Origin: Spirochaetaceae bacterium
GTDB lineage: Bacteria > Spirochaetota > Spirochaetia > Treponematales > Treponemataceae
DNA: 64,000 nucleotides
Direction: 5' to 3'
Assembly: GCA_017614995.1 (NCBI GenBank)
Contig: JAGAAX010000052.1
Span: forward strand, 1 to 64,000
Part shown: in pieces, positions 8,781 through 17,796 of the stretch
Numbering within the stretch: position 1 is the first letter of the stretch
How the letters are laid out: every line of letters starts with the position of its first letter
The notes under the pieces: generated by a model
What the model was told of the DNA's origin: nothing
The model's input: only the letters and a program-made list of their open reading frames with translations
Database searches by the model: none
Position numbers and translations under genes: made by a program

Positions 8781-11700
8781 ATGGATATTGCAGAACTTTC
8801 TGTACGCCGGCCTGTTCTTATGGTCATGGTGTACATTTTAATTTGTGTTATTGCACTTGTTTTTGTTCCGCGCCTTGGAATTGCGCTGACACCTGACATT
8901 GAGTTTCCGAGAATAACCGTATCTACATCTTATCCGAATGTCGGTCCTGAAGAGATTGACACAAACGTTACTAAGGTGCTTACAAACCAGCTTACGCGAA
9001 TTAAGGGCTTAAAAAAGGTTACTTCAACTTCGCAGGCAGGTTCCAGCCGTATAAGCCTTGAATTCGGCTACAACAGCGACCTTGATGAAGTAACAAGCGA
9101 TGTTGAGTCTGCCATAGCAAGAGTTTCAAGCTGGCTGCCGGACGGATGCGGCTCGCCTTCCGTCTTTAAATTCAACATGTCAAACATGCCTATTCTGTTT
9201 CTTGCTGTTGAAGGCGACCTTCCTATAAATGAATTGAAGGCTATTGCTGAAGATACTGTAAGCCCTTATTTTGAGCGTGTTGAAGGTGTTGCGTCCGTAG
9301 ATGTTTGGGGCGGTGCTGCAAAAGAAATCCGCGTTGATGTAAGCACAAACAGGCTTGAAGCTTACGGCTTGAGTCTTTCTTCAATTGCTTCTGCTCTTGC
9401 CGCGAGAAACTTTCAGCTTTCAAGCGGAGAAATTACGCAGAACGGCATAGACTACGAAATTATTACAAGCGAATATTACCACAATCTTGATGACATAAGA
9501 CAGACGATTCTCTCGACTTCTAACGGCGCGGTTATCCGCGTTGATGATGTTGCGACTGTTTACGAGCAGTACGAACAGCTTGGACGCGAAGTTTACATAA
9601 ACGGTGTTCCGGGGCTTTATGTTGCTGTTTCAAACGAATCAGGCACAAATGCTTCGACCATATCAAAAGGAATTCATGCCGTCCTTGATACAGTAAACAA
9701 ATCTGTTCCGCCTGGAGTAAAAGTTTCTATATTAAGTGATAATACCACAATGATTGATGCCACGATGAATCAGGTTTATGTATCGATTATCGAAGGTATT
9801 ATCCTTGCAATGCTTGTAATCTATTTTTTCTTGAGGAACTTCAAGAGTACATTTATCATCGGTCTTTCGATTCCAATTTGTTTTTTGATTACGCTGCTTT
9901 GTATGGCTTTTATGGACATGACTATAAACCTTATGACAATGTGCGGTCTCATATTGGGCATGGGTATGGTCGTAGACTCTTCTATCGTTATTCTTGAAAA
10001 CATATACAACCGCCGAATTGAAGGCTATAAGCCTGCCGTTGCGGCGATTCTCGGCAGCAAGAACATGATTAACGCCATTATGGCGTCTACACTGACTACA
10101 ATCTGTGTATTTATTCCAATGCTTATTTACAAGGCTGACCTTAAAGAGATGGGACAGATTTTCTACGAAGCTATCGTAACGATTGTCTGCTCTCTTGTTT
10201 CTTCGCTCTTTGTTGCGGTTACGCTTGTTCCGGCTCTCTGCGGAAGTATTCTCAAGCTTGACCGCCCTGACGAGCGCCCGATTAAGTTCAAGCCGCTTCT
10301 GCTTTTTGACAATATGGTTGAAGGCATTATTAAAGCCACAGAAACGGTTTATGTAAAGTTTCTCGGCTTCTGCCTTAAAAACAGATTCATCATCGTTACA
10401 ATGGTCATTATAATGATGATTTATGCTATTACGCAGTTTGCCTCATTCGGCATGAACCTTTCGCCGCCATCGGACACAGACGACCAGGTTAATGTTACTA
10501 TTACACTGCCGATTGGAACAAACAAAGCTGTTGTACGCCGCTACCTGTTTGATTTTCAGGATATTGTTGAGAAAGAGTGCAAGGGCGCGTACAAGAACAT
10601 TATTCTGAATACTGGCGGCTCAAATTCGGGTTCTGTGCAGATTAACCTGCCTGAGCTTACAAAGCAGACGATGAAGCCGGCCGAAATAAAGGCGAAGCTT
10701 CAGCCTTATTTAAAGACTTGGTCTGATGCTACAGTTTCTTTCTCTTCTGGACGCGGCTTTGGCGGCGGTGCAAAGGCAATTGACGTTAAGCTTATTTCAA
10801 ATGATACAGTTGCCTCAAGAGAAACAGCCGACAAGATTGCAGCTGTCTTAAAGCAGATACCGTCTCTTGTTGATGTTGCCACGGACTTTGAGGACGGAAG
10901 CCCGCGCTATCAGCTTGTAATAAACACAGAAGCCGCTGCTGCAAGCGGTGTAAGCGTAAGCGCTATTGCAAAAGAGATAAGGGCTGCAATCAACGGCGTT
11001 ACGGCTACAACCTTTTATGACGAGGGCAACGAATACGATATTATCGTTGCTGTTCCGTCTGATGAGCTTGTCTCAACAAGCGACATTGGTACTATGTTTA
11101 TAAACACGCCAAGCGGAAGAATGTCGCTCGATAATTTTGTCACATATAAAGCTACAAATGCGCCGCAGAAGATTCAGCGAGAAGACGGTGACCGCGTAAA
11201 TCACGTTACAGCAGGTCTTGCTGCCGGCGTAACTGCTACAGAAGCACAGACTATGGTTGAAAAGGCTATAAAAGAAGGCATTGTTCTGCCTGAATCTGTA
11301 GAGCTTGCTTACGGCGGTGATGCAAGAGACATTAACACTATGGGAAAGACTTTTATCATAATTGCGCTGCTCGCCATATTCCTTGTTTTTGCGGTTATGG
11401 CTGCCCAGTTTGAGTCTTTAGTTGACCCGTTCATCATTTTCTTGAGTATTCCGCTGCTTTCTATTGGTGTTGTGGCTATTTATAAGATTACAGGTCAGCA
11501 GTTCAGCTTGTATTCTGCGGTCGGTGTTATCGCGCTGGTCGGTATCGTCGTAAACAACGGTATTGTTCTTGTTGACTATATCAATCAGCTTGTAGACCAG
11601 AAGATTCCGGTATTTGACGCATGTCTTGCTGCAGCCCGAAGCCGTCTGCGCCCTATATTGATGTCAACGCTAACCACTGTTTTCGGCATGGTTCCTATGG

Positions 11701-12251
11701 CGTTCTTTCCGGGCGAAGGCGCGGAGCAGATGCAGCCTGTCTGTATCACAATTGTCGGCGGTATGATGTCGGGCGCGTTTATGACGCTTTTCATTTCGCC
11801 GGTTATGTACACAGTCTTTAACAAGCGCCGTGAAAAACGCTTTAACGATCCGAATGCTTTGAAGAATCAGCTCGATTCTTACGACAGCGGTGAATACAAG
11901 AATATTGCTTTGGCTGAAGTAAAAAAGCACAAAGAAGAAGCTGCTTCGGCAGAAAAGACTGAACCGCAAAAGCCTGCAAGTGCGGCACAAGCACAGCCTG
12001 TAATGCAGCGCCCAGTACAGCGCCCGCAGCCAGTAGTGCAGGCGCAGCCGCAAAAGCCAGTGCAGCCTCAAGCGAAGCCGGCGGTGCAGGCACAAAGACC
12101 TGTGCAACCACAGCCGGTTCCGCCGCCGCGTCCGCAGACAACGGTTCAGCGTCCGGCTCATCCGCAGCAAGTGCAGTCAGCCGTCAAAAAAGACACTGAC
12201 GGAGTACAAGTGCCTGATGGTTTTTCCGCAGATTTCGACATTAAGTGGTAA
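8781..12251 (+). CDS. RND-family efflux transporter (AcrB/MdtB-like)
   Basis: 1156-residue inner-membrane proton antiporter subunit with the two-fold RND fold: TM1 at 12-30, a large periplasmic loop, TM2-6, TM7, a second loop and TM8-12. The TM4 proton-relay segment is GMVVDSSIVILEN, with one Asp where AcrB has two. The TM10 segment is GIVVNNGIVLVDY. After TM12 comes an atypical cytoplasmic tail of about 120 residues that is very rich in Pro, Gln, Ala and Val (about residues 1035-1145). It follows the adaptor by 10 bp and completes the tripartite operon. Substrate cannot be predicted. Confidence 0.93.
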   Translation: MDIAELSVRRPVLMVMVYILICVIALVFVPRLGIALTPDIEFPRITVSTSYPNVGPEEIDTNVTKVLTNQLTRIKGLKKVTSTSQAGSSRISLEFGYNSDLDEVTSDVESAIARVSSWLPDGCGSPSVFKFNMSNMPILFLAVEGDLPINELKAIAEDTVSPYFERVEGVASVDVWGGAAKEIRVDVSTNRLEAYGLSLSSIASALAARNFQLSSGEITQNGIDYEIITSEYYHNLDDIRQTILSTSNGAVIRVDDVATVYEQYEQLGREVYINGVPGLYVAVSNESGTNASTISKGIHAVLDTVNKSVPPGVKVSILSDNTTMIDATMNQVYVSIIEGIILAMLVIYFFLRNFKSTFIIGLSIPICFLITLLCMAFMDMTINLMTMCGLILGMGMVVDSSIVILENIYNRRIEGYKPAVAAILGSKNMINAIMASTLTTICVFIPMLIYKADLKEMGQIFYEAIVTIVCSLVSSLFVAVTLVPALCGSILKLDRPDERPIKFKPLLLFDNMVEGIIKATETVYVKFLGFCLKNRFIIVTMVIIMMIYAITQFASFGMNLSPPSDTDDQVNVTITLPIGTNKAVVRRYLFDFQDIVEKECKGAYKNIILNTGGSNSGSVQINLPELTKQTMKPAEIKAKLQPYLKTWSDATVSFSSGRGFGGGAKAIDVKLISNDTVASRETADKIAAVLKQIPSLVDVATDFEDGSPRYQLVINTEAAAASGVSVSAIAKEIRAAINGVTATTFYDEGNEYDIIVAVPSDELVSTSDIGTMFINTPSGRMSLDNFVTYKATNAPQKIQREDGDRVNHVTAGLAAGVTATEAQTMVEKAIKEGIVLPESVELAYGGDARDINTMGKTFIIIALLAIFLVFAVMAAQFESLVDPFIIFLSIPLLSIGVVAIYKITGQQFSLYSAVGVIALVGIVVNNGIVLVDYINQLVDQKIPVFDACLAAARSRLRPILMSTLTTVFGMVPMAFFPGEGAEQMQPVCITIVGGMMSGAFMTLFISPVMYTVFNKRREKRFNDPNALKNQLDSYDSGEYKNIALAEVKKHKEEAASAEKTEPQKPASAAQAQPVMQRPVQRPQPVVQAQPQKPVQPQAKPAVQAQRPVQPQPVPPPRPQTTVQRPAHPQQVQSAVKKDTDGVQVPDGFSADFDIKW

Positions 12252-12256
12252 TAAAC

Positions 12257-12287
12257 AAAAAGGGACGCAAGTAAGCGTCCCTTTTTT
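12257..12287. terminator. bidirectional intrinsic terminator
   Basis: AGGGACGC (12261-12268) pairs with GCGTCCCT (12275-12282), flanked by A-run and T-run on opposite sides. It therefore works in both directions between the convergent RND gene and the lipoprotein gene. Confidence 0.9.
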
Positions 12288-12302
12288 GTATGCTGTGTCT
12301 GC

Positions 12303-13325
12303 TTAGCGCAGTTTTGTCTGGTTGTTAAGCTTTTCAGAAGAACGTATTTCTGCGGCTGCCGAATTTGCAGCTTTTGCCGCGCGGCTGTCGCCTGTAGCTT
12401 TGTACAGCTCAGAGAAAATCTTGTAAGCTTCTTTCATGTTGCCCATTGCCTGGCTTATAAGACCTGCATTATAGGCTGCCTCAAAATATTGTGTAGTTCT
12501 ATAAATCTGCTGATAGCTTGTCTTTGCCTGTGCAAGCTTGCCCTTGCGTGCAAGTTTTTCAGCATCTTTCATAGCTCTGTCGTCGTGCTTCAAAAGCGTC
12601 AGTGAGTATGTCTCGTCATAAGGCTCAAACTCTTTCATAACGCGTGAAACAAAGTCGCTGATTTTTTTCTCAGCAAGTTCGCCCGGCATAGGCAGGTCTT
12701 TTTTGTGGCGTTCATCGTCAGAAGTAACTTTATAAGACCATTCAGTGTTTGCAAGAACCTGTCTCGTGTTTACGTCAACAACCTGATAGACCAAAGAAAG
12801 ATCGATTTTTTCGCGGTAGAAAGGTTCTTTTACCTTGATTTTATTGCCTTCTTTATCTTTGTACTCAACCTCTTTTTCAATAACTTCAACTTCACTTGTA
12901 AGATTTGAAATTCCGCCTGTTACGTACCAGTCAATTGGCGGCTGTCTGCCTCTCCTATAGGCATCTTCAACTGTACCTGCATCAACAACTGTAAGATAGT
13001 TTGACTTTATCAAAGAGCGTTCAAGCGCAGATGTCAGTTTTGTTACAAATTCGTTCTCGCCGTCGCCAAGCTGCCATGCAAGAAAGCTGTCTTTTTCGCG
13101 CCAGTAAAAGTCAAATGTCGCAACAGGATCAGTGTCATAAGAAGTGTAGTTCATCATTCTTGTTGTCAAAAACGGAAGAACTGCAATTCTTTCGGCTGAT
13201 GTTATGTCAAGTTCTGCCGGTCTTGTAACGCTTACCGGCACGCTTGTTTCGCAGCCTGAAAATAAAAATAATGCTGAAATTGCAATAAGAATGAAAAATA
13301 ATCTTTTTGCCCTAGTAAATACCAT
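12303..13325 (-). CDS. outer-membrane-type lipoprotein with TPR-like C-terminus (paralogue 1)
   Basis: 340 residues. The signal peptide has a lipobox ending LFSGC (Cys about 25). The middle region (IAVLPFLTTR, then WYVTGGISNL) resembles the CsgG/TolB-type fold of secreted 'penicillin-binding protein activator-like' lipoproteins. The C-terminal TPR-like repeats contain FEAAYNAGLISQAMGNMKEAYKIF. AAAGGGG sits upstream of the start. It is a clear paralogue of the lipoprotein at 14099-15088: both share a RPA-LD segment near the N-terminus, a V-PF strand, VTGG and the EA-YN-LLQA-G TPR helix pair. Exact function is unknown; an envelope stress or assembly role is only a guess. Confidence 0.8.
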   Translation of the reverse strand: MVFTRAKRLFFILIAISALFLFSGCETSVPVSVTRPAELDITSAERIAVLPFLTTRMMNYTSYDTDPVATFDFYWREKDSFLAWQLGDGENEFVTKLTSALERSLIKSNYLTVVDAGTVEDAYRRGRQPPIDWYVTGGISNLTSEVEVIEKEVEYKDKEGNKIKVKEPFYREKIDLSLVYQVVDVNTRQVLANTEWSYKVTSDDERHKKDLPMPGELAEKKISDFVSRVMKEFEPYDETYSLTLLKHDDRAMKDAEKLARKGKLAQAKTSYQQIYRTTQYFEAAYNAGLISQAMGNMKEAYKIFSELYKATGDSRAAKAANSAAAEIRSSEKLNNQTKLR

Positions 13326-13523
13326 AAATGCCCCTTTAATAATTTTACATAATCCTAATTAGAGAAACGCCAGTTGTCAAGTTTTTAAGATTAAAGCAAG
13401 ATTAAAGTTTAATTAGACGTGTTCAAAGACAGGTTTAAAGGAAAAACAATGCATAATTGCTGAAAAAAATCCACTTTTTTTGCGTTTTTTTCAATTCTTT
13501 TTGATGGTGCTTTAATTCCTGCT

Positions 13524-13541
13524 ACACCCCTGGTGTATAAT
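13524..13541 (+). promoter_or_regulatory. -10 box with overlapping palindrome
   Basis: TATAAT at 13536-13541 lies 40 bp before the hypothetical gene at 13581. The palindrome ACACC-CCT-GGTGT (13524-13536) abuts it, which could be an operator. No convincing -35 hexamer is seen. Confidence 0.4.
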
Positions 13542-13580
13542 AACTTTAGATTCACAAAACAGTTCTTTGAGGAGGTAATT

Positions 13581-13976
13581 ATGCTCACAATCACTATCAA
13601 AAAAGAAGTCAGCTATATGGGCTGCACAGATATTTACACTATTGAGCATGGCGAAAAGTCTATTCCAATTACTCACAAAGTCAGCGGCTTTATGCATAAG
13701 AAAGTAAAGCCTGAAACAAAGAGATTATCTCATACAGATTTTAGTCCTATTTACGATGCTTTCAATGATTTAGACTTCACAAAAGCTTGGAAAGAAAGCG
13801 GAGACTTCGTCGGCTGCGATGGTTGGACTCTTAAATGCACAATTTCAAATGAAGTGTCTGAAATATCTGAAATTGCTGTAAAACTATGGTGTCCAGAAAA
13901 ACACCAGTCAAAGCCGGAAACAACAAAATTACTTGAAGCCTGTGAAAAAGTATTCAGCCTTTTTGAAGAAAATTAA
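13581..13976 (+). CDS. hypothetical protein (accessory)
   Basis: 131 residues, no signal peptide, no recognised motif. It contains three cysteines (CTD, CDGW, CTIS contexts) and ends with an acidic helix. The ATG at 13581 has an excellent GAGGAGG ribosome site; an upstream in-frame ATG at 13533 lacks one and lies over the TATAAT box. It sits on the plus strand between two minus-strand paralogous lipoprotein genes, so it looks inserted. Its stop overlaps the start of a short ORF resembling the start of an AlbA_2 domain protein (TAATG). Confidence 0.65.
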   Translation: MLTITIKKEVSYMGCTDIYTIEHGEKSIPITHKVSGFMHKKVKPETKRLSHTDFSPIYDAFNDLDFTKAWKESGDFVGCDGWTLKCTISNEVSEISEIAVKLWCPEKHQSKPETTKLLEACEKVFSLFEEN

Positions 13977-14056
13977 TGTCTGAATCCCAGTTAATCGAAT
14001 ACAAAGAACCAAGTCGCGGGTGTTTGCCATTGAAGGCTTCTGCCTGTCCTCTTTAA
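13976..14056 (+). pseudogene. stub of an AlbA_2/Schlafen-type DNA-binding protein
   Basis: A 26-codon ORF starting at the TAATG overlap with the preceding gene. It begins MSESQLIEYKEP, which closely matches the usual N-terminus of AlbA_2 (divergent AAA-4) proteins, where S-E-x-x-x-I-E-x-K-E is the conserved opening. After 11-12 residues the match ends, the reading frame becomes unrelated and stops. A remnant of a gene once translationally coupled to its neighbour is the simplest reading. Confidence 0.4.
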
Positions 14057-14090
14057 GAATGCAGACGGCAGACAGCCTTTCTTGTTTTAA
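14035..14090 (+). terminator. hairpin terminator after the accessory gene
   Basis: GGCTTCTGCCTGTC pairs with GACGGCAGACAGCC across a short loop (14035-14077) and is followed by TTTCTTGTTTT. This gives a plausible intrinsic terminator for the plus-strand accessory genes. Confidence 0.5.
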
Positions 14091-14098
14091 CTGTTCTC

Positions 14099-15088
14099 TT
14101 ACTCTATTTTCTGCGTTTGCAGCTTGTTCTTAGAGGCTATTTCCTGTTCAAGAATTATCAGAGCTCTTTTGGCTTTGTCATTGTTAAAGCGCGCGTAAAC
14201 CTCTGACATGCGTTTATAAGCTTCTTCTGGTTTGCCTAATGCCTGAAGAAGAACGGCTGTGTTATAGCCTGCTTCAAAATAGCCCTTGTTATCATAAATC
14301 CGTTGAAATTGCTCAATGGCAAGGTCAATTTTTCCAAGCTGGGCGTTTGTGCTTGCTGTCTTCATAGCTGTGTCTTTATGAAACAGCAGAGTCAAAGCCA
14401 CTTCTTCTGTGTATGGAATAAAATCCTTGACAATCAGTCTTGAAAGCTCTTTAACCTGATTTATTGCCATGTCTGCGGCTTCTGGAACAAAAACGCGCTC
14501 TGGTGTCGGGTCTGAAGAAAGCGTATATTTAACTTCGCGGTTATCAAGCAGTGTGTTTGTCTTTGTTTCGTATACAAAGTACATAACTGTCAGCGTAATA
14601 TCACGCCAGTAATATGTTGTTCTGCGGACATTTCCGCCTTTTTTGTCTGTACTCTGGCGCTGCTCATTTTGAAGTGCCGTACCAAAATAGGTGAGGCCGC
14701 CTGTTACAACAAGGTCTGCCGGCACTTTTGTTTTTTCTGCCATAGCATGGCTTACCAGTCTTGAAGAAACAATCGAAAATCTGCCGGTTTTTTCAAAATT
14801 GTTGATGAGGGCTTCTGTCATTGCACTTGCAATCCGTTCTTCATCATCGAGTTTTAAAGGATTGCTTGTAAGTCCGTCAATATTTCTGTAAAGCTGAACA
14901 TTGTAAGTACCGTCATCTAAAATTTTAGCCATTTCAGTTGTACCTTTAAAAGGCATAACTGCTACTGTAGTTGAGTCTTTGACATCAAGAACTGCCGGAC
15001 GTTCAACTTTTGTATCTACTTCGGTCTGACAGCCTGTCATTAAAATCACTACTGCACAAAGAATACTTAACAAAATCTGCTTTTTCAC
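14099..15088 (-). CDS. outer-membrane-type lipoprotein with TPR-like C-terminus (paralogue 2)
   Basis: 329 residues. The signal peptide has a lipobox LMTGC (Cys about 20). A VAVMPF strand and VTGGLTYF segment follow, and the C-terminal TPR-like helices contain FEAGYNTAVLLQALGKPEEAYKR. It starts at GTG (15088) with GAGGGAAG upstream; TATAAT lies on the minus strand at 15123-15128. It is paralogous to 12303-13325, about 770 bp away, with an inserted plus-strand gene between. The two copies have diverged strongly, so the duplication is old. Function unknown. Confidence 0.8.
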   Translation of the reverse strand: MKKQILLSILCAVVILMTGCQTEVDTKVERPAVLDVKDSTTVAVMPFKGTTEMAKILDDGTYNVQLYRNIDGLTSNPLKLDDEERIASAMTEALINNFEKTGRFSIVSSRLVSHAMAEKTKVPADLVVTGGLTYFGTALQNEQRQSTDKKGGNVRRTTYYWRDITLTVMYFVYETKTNTLLDNREVKYTLSSDPTPERVFVPEAADMAINQVKELSRLIVKDFIPYTEEVALTLLFHKDTAMKTASTNAQLGKIDLAIEQFQRIYDNKGYFEAGYNTAVLLQALGKPEEAYKRMSEVYARFNNDKAKRALIILEQEIASKNKLQTQKIE

Positions 15089-15225
15089 TGTTGTTCTTCC
15101 CTCAATTCATAGATTTGTTTCTATTATACCACGATATCGGCATTTTTGGATATTTTTGATATTTTTTTTCTGCATGAAGAAAAAAAGCAGTATGAAAAAA
15201 GCAATGATTTTTGCAAAAAAACTTT

Positions 15226-15251
15226 TAAGTTTATTTTTTAAAAACCGATAT
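15226..15251 (+). promoter_or_regulatory. candidate sigma-28 promoter for the flgN-flgK-flgL operon
   Basis: TAAG at 15226-15229, 14 bp, then ACCGATAT at 15244-15251. This is close to the flagellar sigma-28 pattern TAAA-N15-GCCGATAA. It lies about 48 bp before the first gene of the flagellar hook-protein operon. Confidence 0.45.
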
Positions 15252-15298
15252 ACATAAAGAAGAGAAAGGCTTTTATCTGAGTCTTTATAGGAGAACTT

Positions 15299-15790
15299 AT
15301 GGTTAAAAGTGATGCAGTGGCATTACGCCTGAATGATTTGTTGTGCAAAGAAAATGAATTGTTGAACGTCATTTTAACAGAACAGCGCCTTATTCGGGAA
15401 ACAGTTAAAACCCGTGAATGGGCACAACTTGATGCGGCAATTTACCGCATTCAAAAAGTATCAGATGAATTCAAAAATCTTGAGACACAGCGCCTCGAAG
15501 TTCTTTATCAGTTTACCGGCGATGAATCTCTTGATATTTATCAGATTTCTCACATGTTCTCTCTTGATATGCGTCAGACATTGCTCGAAAGTTTCAGGCT
15601 TATGCGGCAGAAGCTTTCTGTTTCTAAAATAGAGAACAATGCACTTTCTGAGTACATACGCGTTACAAAAGATTTCCTTCAGGGCATCTTTGACAATGCT
15701 GTGCCTCAGGCAAGAAACACAGTTTATTCAAATACAGGAAAAGTTATCAAAGCAATGCCAGAGTCTTTGGTGCTTGACCAGATTATGTAG
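15299..15790 (+). CDS. flgN: FlgN-like flagellar export chaperone
   Basis: 163-residue, almost wholly helical, highly charged protein immediately upstream of flgK and flgL. Size, helical heptad pattern and position match FlgN, the cytoplasmic chaperone that delivers the hook-associated proteins FlgK and FlgL to the flagellar export gate. TAGGAG precedes the start at normal spacing. Sequence similarity to FlgN is too weak to prove by eye, so the call rests mainly on context. Confidence 0.65.
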   Translation: MVKSDAVALRLNDLLCKENELLNVILTEQRLIRETVKTREWAQLDAAIYRIQKVSDEFKNLETQRLEVLYQFTGDESLDIYQISHMFSLDMRQTLLESFRLMRQKLSVSKIENNALSEYIRVTKDFLQGIFDNAVPQARNTVYSNTGKVIKAMPESLVLDQIM

Positions 15791-15871
15791 TACATAAATG
15801 CAGTTTAAGAGGTGGTGGGCTTAAACTCAACGTGTAGATAAGAAGAATGCGCGCTTAAAAAGGAGTTTATT

Positions 15872-17782
15872 ATGGCATCTTCATTTGCAGGAATAGAATT
15901 GGGAAAAAGGAGCTTGATGGCTCAGGCTCAATCAATCAACACAGCAGGTCATAACATTTCAAATGCTGACACAGAGGGTTATTCACGCCAGCGTGTAAAG
16001 GTACAGGCTTTTGATCCTCTTTACAGACCTGATTTGACACGTGAAAATACACCGGGACAGATTGGTCAGGGCGTTACTGTAGAATCTGTAGAAAGAATCC
16101 GCGACACTTTGCTTGACAAGCGCATTGTTGCCCAGAGCAATCAGGAAAGCTATTGGGGCACACGCGAAAAATATTACGTAATGCTCGAAAATATCTACAA
16201 TGAACCAGATGCAGTTTCTATCAGAACTACAATGGACAAATTCTGGGAATCATGGCAGGAACTTTCGCTTTACCCTGAATCTACGGCTGCCCGCATGTCT
16301 GTAGTAAGCCGCGGCGATTCGCTTGTAAATTCAATTCACAACCGCTACACAGGTTTGATGGGCATCGGCAATCTTTTGAACGGCGACATTGAATCTTCTG
16401 TACGCCAGGTAAACGACATTGCAAACCAGATTGCAGAAGTAAACAAAGAGATTGTTAAGTCAAAGGCAATGGGCGACAATCCTAACGATTTGCTTGACCG
16501 CCGCGACTTGCTCGTAGAAAAGCTTTCAAGTCTTATCAATATAACAACAGACGACCGCGATGCTGATGAGTTCATGGTTCATCTTGACGGACATATTCTT
16601 GTACAGGGTGGGGTTGCAAGAAATTTTGCCGTAGAGCCATTAGTTGAGAACAACGGTTATTCTAAGGTTGTCTGGGCTGATACATGGAACGACGCTGTGA
16701 TTACAGGCGGTTCGCTCGGTGCATTGATTGAGCTCCGCGATGTAGATGTCCGTGAAGAGTTGCAGAGCCTTAACACAATGGTAATGAACTTTGCCGACCT
16801 CGTAAACGATGTACACCGCAATGCAATCGGTGCAAACAACGTTACAGGTCTTGACTTCTTTGTTGAGCAGCCATTTGTTACAAACATTAACGGAAACTAC
16901 GACAGAAACGGCGACGGCGTTGAAGACACTTCTTATGTTTTCCGTATCAGCGGAAAGAATTCGCTTATTCCGACAGAACAGGTTGGTCTTGAAGGCATAA
17001 TCACAATCGCCGGAAAAACACGCAATATCGAAGTTCCGTATCATGCAACAGATACAGTTGATGACATCGTTAAGAGAATCAACAACTACGACGGCGAAGT
17101 AAAAGCTTATCTTGATAAGAATAACAAGCTCGTGCTTAAAGCTACAGCAGCTTATGCAATGGAAAATCCTGATTTTGTTATCCGTCACGTTGAAGATTCA
17201 GGCCATTTCCTTGTAGGTTATGCAGGCATTTTAAGAGCGCGTGGTGAAGCCGGTGCTTTTGACTTTAACAGAGCTGACGCAGTAAACGCTCTTGTTGCAG
17301 ATACAGCCGAAATTGTTTCTGGCAAAATCGAAGGCGGCGCACAGTTCTCTGTAGCACCTGTAGCAAATCCTTCGGGCTACTTTACAATCAACCCGGCAAT
17401 CAAGAACGACGTGCTTTCTGTTGCAGCTTCTTACCCGATTCACAACACAAGCCGCGAGGACGGCGACGGACGTGCAGCTCTTGAAATTGCTTCTTTGCGC
17501 AATTCCGAAGTAATGATTGGCAAAGCTAAGACAATGGACGATTATTTTGCACAGACTGTTACAAATGTCGGTCTTAAAGGCGAGCAGGCAGAAATGAACC
17601 TTATGAGCCAGATGGCTATAATGGAAGACCTGCGCTCGTTGAGAGATTCAATTTCTGGCGTAAACATCGACGAAGAACTTGCTGACATTATCAAGTTTCA
17701 GCATGGCTACAACGCAGCGGCTAAGTTTGTTACTGTAATTGACGAAATGCTTGATACAGTAATCAACCGTCTCGGCGTGTAA
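15872..17782 (+). CDS. flgK: flagellar hook-associated protein 1 (FlgK)
   Basis: 636 residues. The N-terminal flagellar rod/hook motif contains INTAGHNISNADTEGYSRQRV (about residues 23-43). A long variable central region follows, and the C-terminal helical domain contains FQHGYNAAAKFVTVIDEMLDTVI. FlgK forms the first hook-filament junction ring. AAGGAG is upstream. It is second in the operon flgN-flgK-flgL, 14 bp before flgL. Confidence 0.95.
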   Translation: MASSFAGIELGKRSLMAQAQSINTAGHNISNADTEGYSRQRVKVQAFDPLYRPDLTRENTPGQIGQGVTVESVERIRDTLLDKRIVAQSNQESYWGTREKYYVMLENIYNEPDAVSIRTTMDKFWESWQELSLYPESTAARMSVVSRGDSLVNSIHNRYTGLMGIGNLLNGDIESSVRQVNDIANQIAEVNKEIVKSKAMGDNPNDLLDRRDLLVEKLSSLINITTDDRDADEFMVHLDGHILVQGGVARNFAVEPLVENNGYSKVVWADTWNDAVITGGSLGALIELRDVDVREELQSLNTMVMNFADLVNDVHRNAIGANNVTGLDFFVEQPFVTNINGNYDRNGDGVEDTSYVFRISGKNSLIPTEQVGLEGIITIAGKTRNIEVPYHATDTVDDIVKRINNYDGEVKAYLDKNNKLVLKATAAYAMENPDFVIRHVEDSGHFLVGYAGILRARGEAGAFDFNRADAVNALVADTAEIVSGKIEGGAQFSVAPVANPSGYFTINPAIKNDVLSVAASYPIHNTSREDGDGRAALEIASLRNSEVMIGKAKTMDDYFAQTVTNVGLKGEQAEMNLMSQMAIMEDLRSLRDSISGVNIDEELADIIKFQHGYNAAAKFVTVIDEMLDTVINRLGV

Positions 17783-17796
17783 GTTAGGAGATATAA

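Noticed and set aside
11670-12170. Long minus-strand ORF rich in Arg and Leu over the RND tail
   Set aside because: It is the reverse of the CAG/CCG-rich tail of the transporter and has no start signals.
16640-17188. 182-codon minus-strand ORF inside flgK
   Set aside because: Shadow of the flgK reading frame, Cys/Val-rich, without ribosome site.
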